This document shows positions 32,359-41,483 of a stretch of 52,051 nucleotides of DNA, piece after piece. Within the stretch, counting starts at the first letter, position 1, and every line of letters begins with the position of its first letter. The stretch is from an uncultured Mollicutes bacterium (GTDB taxonomy: Bacteria; Bacillota_I; Bacilli_A; RF39; UBA660). Below the pieces are notes generated by a model. That model was not told the origin of the DNA, did no database searches, and saw only the letters and a list, made by a program, of their open reading frames with translations. Location: contig CAMMVQ010000007.1 in the NCBI GenBank assembly GCA_946500425.1, positions 1 to 52,051 of the forward strand, in the 5' to 3' direction. Both the position numbers and the translations under genes were made by a program.

Positions 32359-33787
32359 TAAAAAAAGAATATCAATAAAAGCTAAAATATTTATTGGTGT
32401 TTGCTTATTTGTTATCGTAAACCTCATATTAAACATATTAATTTTAAGATTTTCAGTTAACGATATATATATAGGCCTGGAAAAAAGAGAATTAAAAAAA
32501 CAATATAACTTAGTTAAAAATAATATTAGTAACGAAAACAATTTAATTAACATCATATATGATGCTAATAGTAACGGAATAAAAATAAAAATATTAGATG
32601 AAGCCCTTGATTTGATGTACAGTATTTTTAGTGATAAAATGGATCGTAATTTTACTAACTTTGATTTGGCACTTTTAAAATCGTTAGGTAATAAAAACAG
32701 TCTTTTGGTAACTTTAAAAGATTATAAAAACAGCGGTTATGATTTATACTTAGTAGGAAAAGCTGAAAATAATTATGTTATTTTATCATCTTCCGTTGAA
32801 GTTTTGAAAAAAGACGCTAAAACAGCTACGGTTGTAATTGCTATAACTTCTTTTATAAGCTTTTTAATATTACTAATTTTGGCTTACTTTATTTCTAAAA
32901 TATTTGGAAAAAAAGTAAATGAGATAAAAGCAGTTACAAGTGATATATCTAACCTTAAGTTTGATAAAAAACTAGAAATAAAGTCTAATGATGAGTTAGG
33001 AGATTTGTTTAGTAACATTAATGATATGAGTGATAAACTTGAAAGTAGCATTAAACAACTAGAAACAGCAAACGAAAAGTTAAAGCAAGACTTAATTGAA
33101 AAAGAAAAACAAGAAATCGCTAGAAAACAACTTATTGCCAATATTTCTCATGAGTTTAAAACCCCATTAACCATTATTTCCGGATATAGTCAGCTTCTTT
33201 TAGATGACGTAAAATCAAAAGAGAGTAAGGAAAGCCTTGGACTCATAATAAATGAAAGTGAACGTTTAAGTGATTTGGTTTATGAGTTCTTAGATTTATC
33301 TAAACTTGAAAGTGGCGCTATAAAGCTAAAAAAAGAAAGGACTAACGTTAATGAGTTAATCAAAGACGAACTAAAGAAATTAAGCGTAAGAATAAAAGAT
33401 AGAAGGTTAAAAGTAGAGACTAATTTTACTAGTGATGAAAATATTTTAGTAGATAAAAAATTAATTATAAGAGTAATAGATAACCTACTTACTAACGCAA
33501 TTAAGTTTGCTGATAAAGGTGGCGTAGTAAAAATAACCACAAGTTGTTGTGATGATGATTTTAAATTTTCGGTTTATGATTCTGGGAGCAAGATAAAACA
33601 GCAAGATTTGGAAAATATTTTTAATTCTTACTACAAAGATAAAAGTAGCAGAAACAAAGAAGGTACCGGGCTTGGTTTGACGATTGTTAATGCCATCGTT
33701 AAACTTCATAATGGAAGCTGTCATGCTAAAAATGTAACTGATGGTGTTTTATTTGAGGTTATATTAAAAAATGAAAGAGGAACTTAA
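32342..33787 (+). CDS. Sensor histidine kinase of the two-component pair
   Basis: 481 residues. Membrane helices at about 13-36 and 162-186 bracket an extracellular domain of about 125 residues. Then a HAMP-like linker, a coiled coil, His270 in IANISHEFKTPLTII, and an ATPase domain with NLLTNAIKFA, VYDSGSKI and GTGLGLTIV. The start overlaps the end of the regulator, which is a typical coupled pair. The class resembles cell-envelope stress or VanS-type kinases, but the signal is not known. Confidence 0.92.
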   Translation: MSSLNSKKRISIKAKIFIGVCLFVIVNLILNILILRFSVNDIYIGLEKRELKKQYNLVKNNISNENNLINIIYDANSNGIKIKILDEALDLMYSIFSDKMDRNFTNFDLALLKSLGNKNSLLVTLKDYKNSGYDLYLVGKAENNYVILSSSVEVLKKDAKTATVVIAITSFISFLILLILAYFISKIFGKKVNEIKAVTSDISNLKFDKKLEIKSNDELGDLFSNINDMSDKLESSIKQLETANEKLKQDLIEKEKQEIARKQLIANISHEFKTPLTIISGYSQLLLDDVKSKESKESLGLIINESERLSDLVYEFLDLSKLESGAIKLKKERTNVNELIKDELKKLSVRIKDRRLKVETNFTSDENILVDKKLIIRVIDNLLTNAIKFADKGGVVKITTSCCDDDFKFSVYDSGSKIKQQDLENIFNSYYKDKSSRNKEGTGLGLTIVNAIVKLHNGSCHAKNVTDGVLFEVILKNERGT

Positions 33788-33803
33788 TTGTTCTTCTTTT
33801 TTA
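33774..33803 (+). terminator. Terminator of the two-component operon
   Basis: AAAGAGGAAC (33774-33783) and GTTCTTCTTT (33790-33799) form a stem with a TTAATT loop; T run follows. Confidence 0.8.
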
Positions 33804-33909
33804 ACGCTTATTAAAATTAAGAAGTAAATATGTTTTTTAGATGTTATTATTGTTAATTTTTTAAAAGGTGTTATAATAAGATATAACTAAGAAGGGAAGT
33901 AGTTATATT

Positions 33910-34866
33910 ATGAGTAATATCATTGTGCCCAAATTATCAATTTTAAGTGAAGAACAAGTATATGGAGAGAATAAATTAAAAATTTTTGACTTAATTAGAA
34001 CGGAAGCTTCTTTAACCGATACCGCCATTATAAGGGGTGCCATGGTATCAGGATGTCATTTAGATGGAAATGATGATAACCTTAAAAGTAGAACGGGTTA
34101 TTATTATCTTAAGGATACAGATGGTTACGGAGATGTTTCTATCGTTGATAATAAAGGTGGGTACGGAGGTATTTACTGTGATTCTAGAAACGGAGGAATT
34201 AGACTAACCATACCATATTCTTTGGTTAAACATTTAGTTTTAAACATTACCGAAGGCTTAGATGGATTGTTAAGGGTTGAATATGGTGGCTATTCTGAAA
34301 ATGCTTTAGATATATTTGAACAAGCAACGTTAAATGATTTTTACGACAATAAGAAACTAGATGAATTAAGTCAAGGGTGTGTATTTGATTCAAGAAAACA
34401 TGATGAATATAATGACGGCTTTTTGCTAGAAAGTCAAACTTATTATGAACACAATAAAGAAATAAAGGCTAGAATAAGGGTAAACTCTAGTTATAGTAAG
34501 GTTCTTTTATCAAATAATATGGAATATGGTAATAAAGATTATGTATGGACTAGAGTTAAACCAGTTATTTGGTTAAAACATCCGGATGAAGATTTAATGG
34601 TGTCTGAAAAACTTATTTCATCTGGCGTTAGATTTTATAATCAAAGTAGCGGTTATGATGGTAATTTTGACAAAACCGAACTAAAGTGGTATTTAGATAA
34701 CTTTTTATCAAGAGAAATATTTATGATTAATGAATTGATGCTTAATGCTGATAAAAACGATGAGGATGATTATAAAGAAACAATTAATAATTTTATTTTT
34801 TATAAAGATGGTATGCAAAAGAAGGTAAGAATTATTGTAAAAACAAAAAATAGAAAAACTTTATAA
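33910..34866 (+). CDS. Protein of unknown function with a DUF6273-like C-terminal part
   Basis: 318 residues, soluble, no signal peptide. The N-terminal half is Gly/Tyr-rich and beta-like (SRTGYYYLKDTDGYGD, NKGGYGGIYCDSRNGG). The second half contains DYVWTRVKPVIWLKH, LISSGVRFY and YDGNFDKTELKWYLDNF, a pattern recalled from a large uncharacterised family in gut Bacilli related to DUF6273. Such proteins often occur in several copies per genome. Function unknown. A GAAGGGAAG site precedes the ATG. Confidence 0.55.
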   Translation: MSNIIVPKLSILSEEQVYGENKLKIFDLIRTEASLTDTAIIRGAMVSGCHLDGNDDNLKSRTGYYYLKDTDGYGDVSIVDNKGGYGGIYCDSRNGGIRLTIPYSLVKHLVLNITEGLDGLLRVEYGGYSENALDIFEQATLNDFYDNKKLDELSQGCVFDSRKHDEYNDGFLLESQTYYEHNKEIKARIRVNSSYSKVLLSNNMEYGNKDYVWTRVKPVIWLKHPDEDLMVSEKLISSGVRFYNQSSGYDGNFDKTELKWYLDNFLSREIFMINELMLNADKNDEDDYKETINNFIFYKDGMQKKVRIIVKTKNRKTL

Positions 34867-34896
34867 GGAGACTACTTTTTTAGCAGTCTCCTTTAT
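34862..34896. terminator. Bidirectional terminator between the unknown gene and rnjA
   Basis: AAGGAGACT (34865-34873) and AGTCTCCTT (34885-34893) pair around a T-rich loop, between two converging genes. Confidence 0.8.
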
Positions 34897-34904
34897 AAGC
34901 TTTC

Positions 34905-36584
34905 CTATTTTTTAATGTCTAGTATAACTGGTAAGATAATCGGTCTTCTTCCTGTTTTTTCAAAAACGAAGGCTAGTAAGTCGCTTATCAATTGACTTTT
35001 AAGTTCGTTATAGTTAACTACCTTTTTTGTTAATTCTTTATTTATTGTGTTTGTTGCTACTTCTTCTATTTGGTTTAGCAACTCTTCGTTTTCGTTAACC
35101 AAGATAAAACCTCTTGTCGTGATGTTTACTTTCCCAAGTAACTTATGTGTTGTCATGTTAATGTTGCTTATGGCAACTAAGATCCCGTCGTTGGCCATTA
35201 TCTTTCTGTCCTTTATAACAACGTTTCCGATGTCACCAATTCTGTTACCATCAACGTAAACGTCATCTGCTCCAACGTTACCAGCTTTTCTAATACCAGT
35301 TTTACTCATTGCAAGAACGTCTCCGTTTTGAAGTAAAAACGTTTTTTCTTTTGGAATGCCACAGTCTATTGCAATGTCTTGGTGTGCTTTTAGCATGCGG
35401 TATTCACCGTGAATTGGCATGAAATATTCAGGTTCAATTAACCTTATCATTAGCTTTAATTCTTCCTGGTTACCATGACCCGAAGTATGAATTTCGTTTT
35501 CAGCGTTATTTACGAAAACGTTAACACCTTGTAGGTATAATGCGTTAATGGTCTTTGCCACACTAGCGTTATTACCCGGAATTGGATTGGAAGAGAAGAT
35601 TACCGTGTCGGTAGGTCTTAATTTTATTTGTTTATGGGTTCCGTTAGCTATTCTTGAAAGCGCCGCTAGTGGTTCTCCTTGAGACCCGGTGCAAAGTAGG
35701 CATACCTCTTCCGGTGGTAAGGTGTTAGCAACCTCGGGAGAAATGAATATTTTATCGTCTTTTATGTAACCACCTTCAATTGATATTTCGATGTTATTTT
35801 CCATGCTACGACCAAATAGGGCCACCTTACGGTTGTTTTTCTTACAAGTTTCAACGATATGTTTTAAACGGTAGATGTTAGAAGCAAAGGTTGCAACTAT
35901 TATCCTTCCTTTTTTCTTTTCAAAGATTTCTCCAAGTTCTTCTTCAACCTTAGATTCACTCATGGAAAAGCCAGGTGATAAAGCGTTGGTTGACTCACTC
36001 ATTAGAAGTCTAACCCCGTCCTTACCGGTATCAGACATCTTATGAATGTTACTCATTGGCCCGATTGGGGTTAAGTCGAACTTGAAGTCTCCCGTTTCAA
36101 CTATTTTCCCGTTCGGGGTAGAAATTATTATTCCGTGAGAATCAGGAATAGAGTGGGTAGTTGCAAAGAACTCAACCGTAAAATGTTTGAATTTTACCTT
36201 TGTTTCCTCGTTATAAACCTTTAAGTTATCATAGCTTATGTTCCTGTCAATTAACTTTCTTTTAATAAGCCCACACGCTTGGTTAGGAGCATAAATTACA
36301 GGAATGTTAACCGTTTGTAAAAGAAAAGTAATTCCTCCTATATGGTCCTCGTGTCCGTGGGTTATAAAAAGTGCCTTTATTTTACTTTCGTTCTTTTTTA
36401 AAAAAGTAAAGTCAGGAATTACGTAATCAATCCCCATCAAATCGTCCTTTGGAAACATAACTCCCGCATCAATAATAATTATTTCTTCATCGTGCATTAT
36501 ACAATACATGTTTTTTCCGACTTCTCCTAATCCACCAAGTGAAAACACTAGTGTTTCTGCACGATTACTATCAAAAATTTTCAT
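34905..36584 (-). CDS. rnjA: Ribonuclease J
   Basis: 559 residues. Metallo-beta-lactamase domain with HGHEDHIGG (His76, His78, Asp80, His81), a beta-CASP domain with TFASNIYRLKHIVE and SGHGNQEEL, and HGEYRMLKAHQDIA for later metal and substrate ligands, then a C-terminal oligomerisation domain. RNase J acts as endonuclease and 5'-exonuclease in mRNA decay and rRNA maturation. Minus-strand AAGGAG lies 14 bases before the ATG, a somewhat long spacing. Confidence 0.95.
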   Translation of the reverse strand: MKIFDSNRAETLVFSLGGLGEVGKNMYCIMHDEEIIIIDAGVMFPKDDLMGIDYVIPDFTFLKKNESKIKALFITHGHEDHIGGITFLLQTVNIPVIYAPNQACGLIKRKLIDRNISYDNLKVYNEETKVKFKHFTVEFFATTHSIPDSHGIIISTPNGKIVETGDFKFDLTPIGPMSNIHKMSDTGKDGVRLLMSESTNALSPGFSMSESKVEEELGEIFEKKKGRIIVATFASNIYRLKHIVETCKKNNRKVALFGRSMENNIEISIEGGYIKDDKIFISPEVANTLPPEEVCLLCTGSQGEPLAALSRIANGTHKQIKLRPTDTVIFSSNPIPGNNASVAKTINALYLQGVNVFVNNAENEIHTSGHGNQEELKLMIRLIEPEYFMPIHGEYRMLKAHQDIAIDCGIPKEKTFLLQNGDVLAMSKTGIRKAGNVGADDVYVDGNRIGDIGNVVIKDRKIMANDGILVAISNINMTTHKLLGKVNITTRGFILVNENEELLNQIEEVATNTINKELTKKVVNYNELKSQLISDLLAFVFEKTGRRPIILPVILDIKK

Positions 36585-36707
36585 TTATAAATAAAAAACT
36601 CCTTTCATAAAAATATAGTTAAAAGAATTAACAAAAAAGATTATACTATTTTTTTTACAATTTGTCTATTGTTTGATATAATATTAAAGAATTAGAAGGT
36701 GATTAAC

Positions 36708-37655
36708 TTGGTTAGGATAACCGATAGTATTTTTATTCGTAATGCTCTTGAGGTGTTGTCTAAGGATGATTATTTGGCTAAGATTCTTTTAGATTATGAT
36801 AAGGAAGATAAAAGGGTTTATGACGCGGTAGAAACTCTTACTATAGAAACTAGTAAGGAAGTAATGCAGGAAGCTAAAAAGTTATCAGTGTTGTTTGAAA
36901 AAGTGTTAGAAAGTTTTAAAGGAAAACTGGATGATAAAGTCTCAAAACCAAGGAGTTTTAACGAGTTAGTAAGCATGTATTTGCTTCAAAATTTTAATAG
37001 GTTATGTCCGTCTGATGAAAACGTAATTTATTATGAACGTTTAACTAATTTGGGAAAGACTAATTTTTCAACTCCTTTAATGAAGCTTGCAATACTATTT
37101 AGAACCGCTAAAGTTTTAGAAGAACTTGATGATGTTTCTAAAGAAAGATTAGTAAGACTAATGGAAAGTGGTAGAACTTATGACGAATTAGTTACTTACA
37201 TGATTTATTATGGATTATTTGAAGGTAAGTATGTTACTCCACTTAAAGAACCTAAGGAAAGTGGCAAGGTCATTCGGGCGTTACTTTTAGATGACCATCA
37301 ACTTCCTGATGATATGATAAAGGTGATTTTAACAGATAAAACGCTTTTAGAAGTAGAGCCACCAGGAGCTTTAGCGGTTATGCTTAAAGAAGTTTTTATT
37401 CCTTACACACGAAGTAATGATGAGCGTTTTGAAAACCTTGATACAAGGTACATTATAAATGAAATATTCAACAATGACGTTAAAGACTTAAACAGTAATG
37501 CCGAATTATTAGACGTAAGTGAGTACGTAAACATAATGAGAGGTTACTTTGAGGATGAAGTATCAAGTTCAGAATTAGAATCGTTCCTAAAAGATTTATA
37601 TTCTGGAAAAAAGAAGTTTCCAAAAAGAAAGGAGAGTACACATGGGCTTATTTAG
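36708..37655 (+). CDS. Helical protein of unknown function coupled to ftsY
   Basis: 315 residues from the TTG at 36708, which is placed ideally after AGAAGGTGAT; a GTG at 36699 lies inside that site. Almost all helical, with charged segments and no membrane helix. The C-terminus overlaps the ftsY start by 14 bases, so it is translated together with the SRP receptor. No known protein family was recognised. Its position suggests a role in, or at least co-regulation with, protein targeting. Confidence 0.55.
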   Translation: MVRITDSIFIRNALEVLSKDDYLAKILLDYDKEDKRVYDAVETLTIETSKEVMQEAKKLSVLFEKVLESFKGKLDDKVSKPRSFNELVSMYLLQNFNRLCPSDENVIYYERLTNLGKTNFSTPLMKLAILFRTAKVLEELDDVSKERLVRLMESGRTYDELVTYMIYYGLFEGKYVTPLKEPKESGKVIRALLLDDHQLPDDMIKVILTDKTLLEVEPPGALAVMLKEVFIPYTRSNDERFENLDTRYIINEIFNNDVKDLNSNAELLDVSEYVNIMRGYFEDEVSSSELESFLKDLYSGKKKFPKRKESTHGLI

Positions 37656-38613
37656 TAAGATTAAAGGAGTTTTTAAGAAAGAAGATAAAAGTGTTCAAAC
37701 GTATGAGAAAGGTCTTTCAAAAACAAGACGAAGCTTCGTTAATAAGCTAAGTGACTTATCTAAAGAGTATGAAGAAATTAATGATAATTACTTTGAAGAA
37801 CTAGAAGAACTGTTAATTAATGCCGATATTGGGGTTAATACCGTAATTAAATTCATGGATAAGCTACAGCAAAGGGTAATAAAAGAAAAAATAACAAATC
37901 CAAGCGAACTAACGGAAATAATCGTCGACGAACTTTTTATAATATACGTAAATGATGATATTTTATCTAGCAAGATTAATTATAACGAAAACGGACCAAC
38001 GGTAATTTTGTTTGTTGGCGTAAATGGGGTTGGAAAAACAACTACCATAGCTAAACTTGCAACTAAGTTTAAAAAGGAAGGAAAAAAAGTACTTTTAGTA
38101 GCCGCTGACACATTTAGAGCAGGCGCTAAAGAACAGCTTATTACCTGGGGCGAAAAGATAGGTTGTAAGGTCGTTAGTGATGACACTACAACAGACCCAG
38201 CAAGCGTGGTTTATCAAGGGTTAGATTTAGCAGTTAAGGATAAGTACGACTTGGTTTTAATTGATACGGCAGGACGGCTTCAAAACAAGGTTAACCTAAT
38301 GAAGGAGCTGGAAAAAATAAATAACGTAGGAAAGAAAATAATACCCGATGCTCCTCATGAAACATTTTTAGTAATAGATGCTACAACTGGTCAAAATGGC
38401 ATTACGCAAGCTAAAGCTTTTAAAGAAATAACTAACTTAACCGGTATCGTTTTAACCAAGCTTGATGGAACTGCTAAAGGAGGAATAGTCCTTGCTATAA
38501 AAGAAGAGGTAGACGTTCCCGTAAGATATATCGGCTTAGGAGAGGCGGCTGATGACTTAGAAACCTTTGACATAGAAAAATATATATACGGATTATTTAA
38601 GGACATGATGTAA
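37642..38613 (+). CDS. ftsY: Signal recognition particle receptor FtsY
   Basis: 323 residues. A very short basic N-terminal A-region (1-30) with MGLFSKIKGVFKKE membrane-binding helix, then the N domain and the G domain with GVNGVGKTTT (126-135), DTAGRLQ, and TKLDGTAKGG. It receives ribosome-SRP complexes at the membrane. An AGGAGAG site lies in the upstream gene. The large acidic domain of proteobacterial FtsY is absent. Confidence 0.97.
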   Translation: MGLFSKIKGVFKKEDKSVQTYEKGLSKTRRSFVNKLSDLSKEYEEINDNYFEELEELLINADIGVNTVIKFMDKLQQRVIKEKITNPSELTEIIVDELFIIYVNDDILSSKINYNENGPTVILFVGVNGVGKTTTIAKLATKFKKEGKKVLLVAADTFRAGAKEQLITWGEKIGCKVVSDDTTTDPASVVYQGLDLAVKDKYDLVLIDTAGRLQNKVNLMKELEKINNVGKKIIPDAPHETFLVIDATTGQNGITQAKAFKEITNLTGIVLTKLDGTAKGGIVLAIKEEVDVPVRYIGLGEAADDLETFDIEKYIYGLFKDMM

Positions 38614-38614
38614 T

Positions 38615-38917
38615 ATGAATCAACAACAAAGAAACTATTTAATTATCTTATATGATTATTATGGAGAACTATTAAACGAGGATAACAGAAAGTATTTTGA
38701 AGATTATTATTTTGACAATTTATCACTTGCCGAGATAGCCCAAAATGATAACATCAGTAGAAACGCGGTTCATAAGCACATAAAAAGTACCGAGAGTAAG
38801 CTTCTTTTTTACGAAGAAAAACTATGCCTTTATAAGAAAGAAAAAAGTTTAAAAGAGTTGATTGATAAGGTTAAAGACGAAAATCTAAAAAAAGAATTAT
38901 ATCAAGTTTTTGAGTAA
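38615..38917 (+). CDS. ylxM: YlxM-family helix-turn-helix protein
   Basis: 100 residues. The sequence LYDYYGELLNEDNRKYFEDY followed by LSLAEIAQNDNISRNAVHKH (a sigma-70 region 4-like helix-turn-helix) is the YlxM/p13 family, which is nearly always encoded beside ffh and is thought to modulate SRP. Starts one base after the ftsY stop. Confidence 0.92.
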   Translation: MNQQQRNYLIILYDYYGELLNEDNRKYFEDYYFDNLSLAEIAQNDNISRNAVHKHIKSTESKLLFYEEKLCLYKKEKSLKELIDKVKDENLKKELYQVFE

Positions 38918-38942
38918 TACTGGCTATGAGTCAGTATTTTTG
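38916..38942 (+). terminator. Terminator after ylxM
   Basis: AATACTG (38916-38922) and CAGTATT (38932-38938) pair, followed by TTT. A TATAAT (38944-38949) directly behind could start a separate ffh transcript. Confidence 0.7.
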
Positions 38943-38966
38943 TTATAATTAAAAAAGGTGATAATT

Positions 38967-40274
38967 ATGTTTGAAAGTTTAACAGAAAAATTAGAGGGAG
39001 CAATAAACAAGATAAAGGGTTATGGTAAAATAACAGAAGATAACATTAGTGATGCGATGCGTGATGTTAGGCTTGCACTTTTGGAAGCGGACGTTAACTA
39101 TAAGGTGGTAAAGGAGTTTACTAATAAAGTTAAAGAAAAAGCTTTAGGAGAAGAAGTTAAAAAAAGCCTTAAGCCAGGAGAGATGTTTTTAAAGATTTTA
39201 AAAGATGAATTATTAAGTTTGTTAGGAAATGATAAGGCAGAGCTTGATTTATCTAAGAACCCAAGCATTATAATGCTTGTTGGTCTTCAAGGTTCTGGTA
39301 AGACTACTACCATTGGTAAGTTAGGAAATTTACTTAGAAAGAAAAAAGCTAGAAAACCAATGTTCATCGCGGCTGATGTTTATCGTCCAGCAGCGATTGA
39401 CCAGTTAAAACAGTTAGGTAAAGAACTTAACATTGAAGTGTACGATGAAGGTCAAACAAACGCCGTTACCATCGTTCAAAATGGTATTAACCACGCTAAG
39501 GAAAAAGGTTATGACGTTGTTTTGGTTGATACGGCTGGTCGTCTTCACATTGATGAAAAATTAATGGATGAATTAAAAAGTATTAATGATACGGTAAAGC
39601 CTGGCGAAATTATATTGGTAATAGATGCTATGATAGGACAAGACGCAATCAACGTTATTAATGGCTTTAATGATGCGTTACCTCTTACTGGTACCATTTT
39701 AACCAAAATGGATGGGGATACTAAGGGTGGTGTTGCTTTATCTGCTAAACACCTTACCGGAGTTCCAATTAAGTTTATTGGTACGTCAGAAAAGTTAGAT
39801 GGACTAGATGAATTTAATCCCGAAAGAATGGTTTCTAGAATTCTTGGTAATGGCGACATCATGTCAATCATTGAAAAGGCAGAAAGCGTAATTGATGAAA
39901 AAGAGGCCATGAGTACCGTTAAAAAGTTAAAACAAGGAAAGTTTGACCTTGAGGATTTCTTGGTACAGTTAAAGCAAATTAAAAAATTAGGACCATTAGA
40001 GAACTTGTTAAAGTTATTACCAGGAGCAAGAAAAATGGGACTTAATAACATAAGTATTGATCCTAAACAATTTAGTAAGATTGAGGCCATAATCCAGTCG
40101 ATGACCATTAAGGAAAGAAAAAATCCTGATGTTATAAAAGCATCTAGAAAACAAAGAATAGCCAAGGGAAGTGGTTCAACGGTTCAAGACGTTAACAAAC
40201 TTTTAAATCAGTTTGAGCAAATGCAAAAGATGATGAAAATGATGAAGAACGGTAATTTCAAGATGCCATTTTAA
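38967..40274 (+). CDS. ffh: Signal recognition particle protein Ffh
   Basis: 435 residues from the ATG at 38967 (site AAAGGTGAT; a GTG at 38958 lies within it). N domain, then the G domain with GLQGSGKTTT, DTAGRLH and TKMDGDTKGG, and a Met-rich M domain ending in EQMQKMMKMMKNGNFKMPF. Ffh with 4.5S RNA binds signal sequences on the ribosome. Completes the SRP operon with ftsY and ylxM. Confidence 0.97.
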   Translation: MFESLTEKLEGAINKIKGYGKITEDNISDAMRDVRLALLEADVNYKVVKEFTNKVKEKALGEEVKKSLKPGEMFLKILKDELLSLLGNDKAELDLSKNPSIIMLVGLQGSGKTTTIGKLGNLLRKKKARKPMFIAADVYRPAAIDQLKQLGKELNIEVYDEGQTNAVTIVQNGINHAKEKGYDVVLVDTAGRLHIDEKLMDELKSINDTVKPGEIILVIDAMIGQDAINVINGFNDALPLTGTILTKMDGDTKGGVALSAKHLTGVPIKFIGTSEKLDGLDEFNPERMVSRILGNGDIMSIIEKAESVIDEKEAMSTVKKLKQGKFDLEDFLVQLKQIKKLGPLENLLKLLPGARKMGLNNISIDPKQFSKIEAIIQSMTIKERKNPDVIKASRKQRIAKGSGSTVQDVNKLLNQFEQMQKMMKMMKNGNFKMPF

Positions 40275-40323
40275 TAATTTAACCACGTTAAAGATAAAGA
40301 CCTATTCAAACATTTAAGACTCT

Positions 40324-40332
40324 CATACTATA
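40324..40332 (+). promoter_or_regulatory. Possible mother-cell sigma -10 element before the CotD-like gene
   Basis: CATACTATA fits CATANNNTA (SigK) and nearly CATACANT (SigE), 22 bases before the start codon. No clear -35 element at the right spacing. Confidence 0.4.
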
Positions 40333-40354
40333 AAGTAGATAAGGGGGATTTTAA

Positions 40355-40645
40355 ATGTTTTTTAATAATAACAAATGTTGTGGCGGAGGCCAAATGATGT
40401 TTGCGCAAGGAGGATGCTGTTGTCAAGATAATTGTCAACCAGAATGTCCTTGCCAACCAGTTATTGAACCAACCATTGAAAGGTGTGTTACAAGAGATAT
40501 ATGTCATACCGTAGAACACATTTGCCCAATCCACACCAGAATAATTAATAATCATATAATTCAGCATAATTACACTCCAGAATACACTTGTTCTGAAGAA
40601 AACACCGTAACCAACGTTGATCCTGGTTGCTGCAACAAATTCTAA
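40355..40645 (+). CDS. CotD-like spore coat protein
   Basis: 96 residues, rich in Cys and His. A Cys-rich head (KCCGGGQ, GGCCCQDNCQPECPCQP) is followed by a His-containing part with RIINNHIIQHNY and VTNVDPG, which resemble the conserved core of the inner coat protein CotD family. Such proteins are made in the mother cell and cross-linked into the coat. Strong GGGGGAT ribosome site and own terminator. Confidence 0.75.
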   Translation: MFFNNNKCCGGGQMMFAQGGCCCQDNCQPECPCQPVIEPTIERCVTRDICHTVEHICPIHTRIINNHIIQHNYTPEYTCSEENTVTNVDPGCCNKF

Positions 40646-40672
40646 AAAATTCCAGAATTGGAATTTTTTTTC
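40644..40672 (+). terminator. Terminator of the CotD-like gene
   Basis: AATTCCA (40648-40654) and TGGAATT (40659-40665) with A and T runs on either side. Confidence 0.85.
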
Positions 40673-40708
40673 TTTTTGTGCTATAATTATGATAGCATGG
40701 AGGAAGTT

Positions 40709-41176
40709 ATGGAAAAAGTTAATTATGACCTTGCGTTAAAAAGGATATTAAAGGAAGCTATAAATGAACATATAAATGGTAATGGTGGTAGAGAATACCT
40801 TAGTTATACTGATTTATTTTATCCAAAGTTAGAAACTTTTCTAGGATTAGACGGAATAATGAAAATTGTTGATGGGAATGACGTTAAGGACGCATTCGTG
40901 GAAGTTGGTCTTGACGATGAAGATTATTTAGCGATTAGCAGGATATTCGCATATGGTTTTTACGAGTGGAATAATAATCCAACCGAAGAAAGATTAGAGG
41001 AAATCGAAAACATTAGTGATAAACTTTTAGCGGGTTACGTTGATAAGGTAAGAATGCATAAAATAACAAACAGACAGGATGTAAATGGTTTTGATGAGGC
41101 GGTTGGTACCTTCTTTAATAATGAAAGTAGGATATTTACTGGTGAACTGGAAGAAAAACAAAGAAGAATAGCATAA
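40709..41176 (+). CDS. Protein of unknown function, 155 residues
   Basis: The ATG at 40709 follows GGAGGAAG and a TATAAT (40682-40687); the longer frame runs into the preceding terminator. Acidic, helical, soluble. Segments ALKRILKEAINEHINGN, FLGLDGIMKIVDG and LDDEDYLAISRIFAYGFYEW are visible, without a recognised domain. Placed before rpoZ; whether the two are co-transcribed is unclear (76-base gap). Confidence 0.55.
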   Translation: MEKVNYDLALKRILKEAINEHINGNGGREYLSYTDLFYPKLETFLGLDGIMKIVDGNDVKDAFVEVGLDDEDYLAISRIFAYGFYEWNNNPTEERLEEIENISDKLLAGYVDKVRMHKITNRQDVNGFDEAVGTFFNNESRIFTGELEEKQRRIA

Positions 41177-41252
41177 TAAAATGTAAAAATATGTATAATT
41201 ACTTGATATTATTTTTACGTGGTGGTATCCTAAGAATAGGAGTGTGATATTA

Positions 41253-41447
41253 GTGATTTATCCATCAATTGATAAGTTATTAAATAAGGTTGGCTCTAAA
41301 TATTTATTGGTTCATGTTGCGGCAAGACGCGCTAAAGAAATGAGCGAAACGAACCACTATCAAATGCCTGAGTCAAAGTATAAATGCAAAAAGAATATTG
41401 GTAGAGCACTTGAAGAAGTGATGGAAGACTTAATACAAATTAAATAG
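41253..41447 (+). CDS. rpoZ: RNA polymerase omega subunit
   Basis: 64 residues from the GTG at 41253, ten bases after AGGAG; another GTG at 41244 is too close to that site. The sequence MIYPSIDKLLNKVGSKYLLV, then AARRAKEM and IGRALEEVMEDLI is a typical Firmicutes omega. It stabilises the beta' subunit in the polymerase core. In many Bacilli rpoZ sits after gmk; here it is next to recX. Confidence 0.9.
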   Translation: MIYPSIDKLLNKVGSKYLLVHVAARRAKEMSETNHYQMPESKYKCKKNIGRALEEVMEDLIQIK

Positions 41448-41483
41448 TATTATGTTTTTTTATATTATAATTATGGAGGTTAA

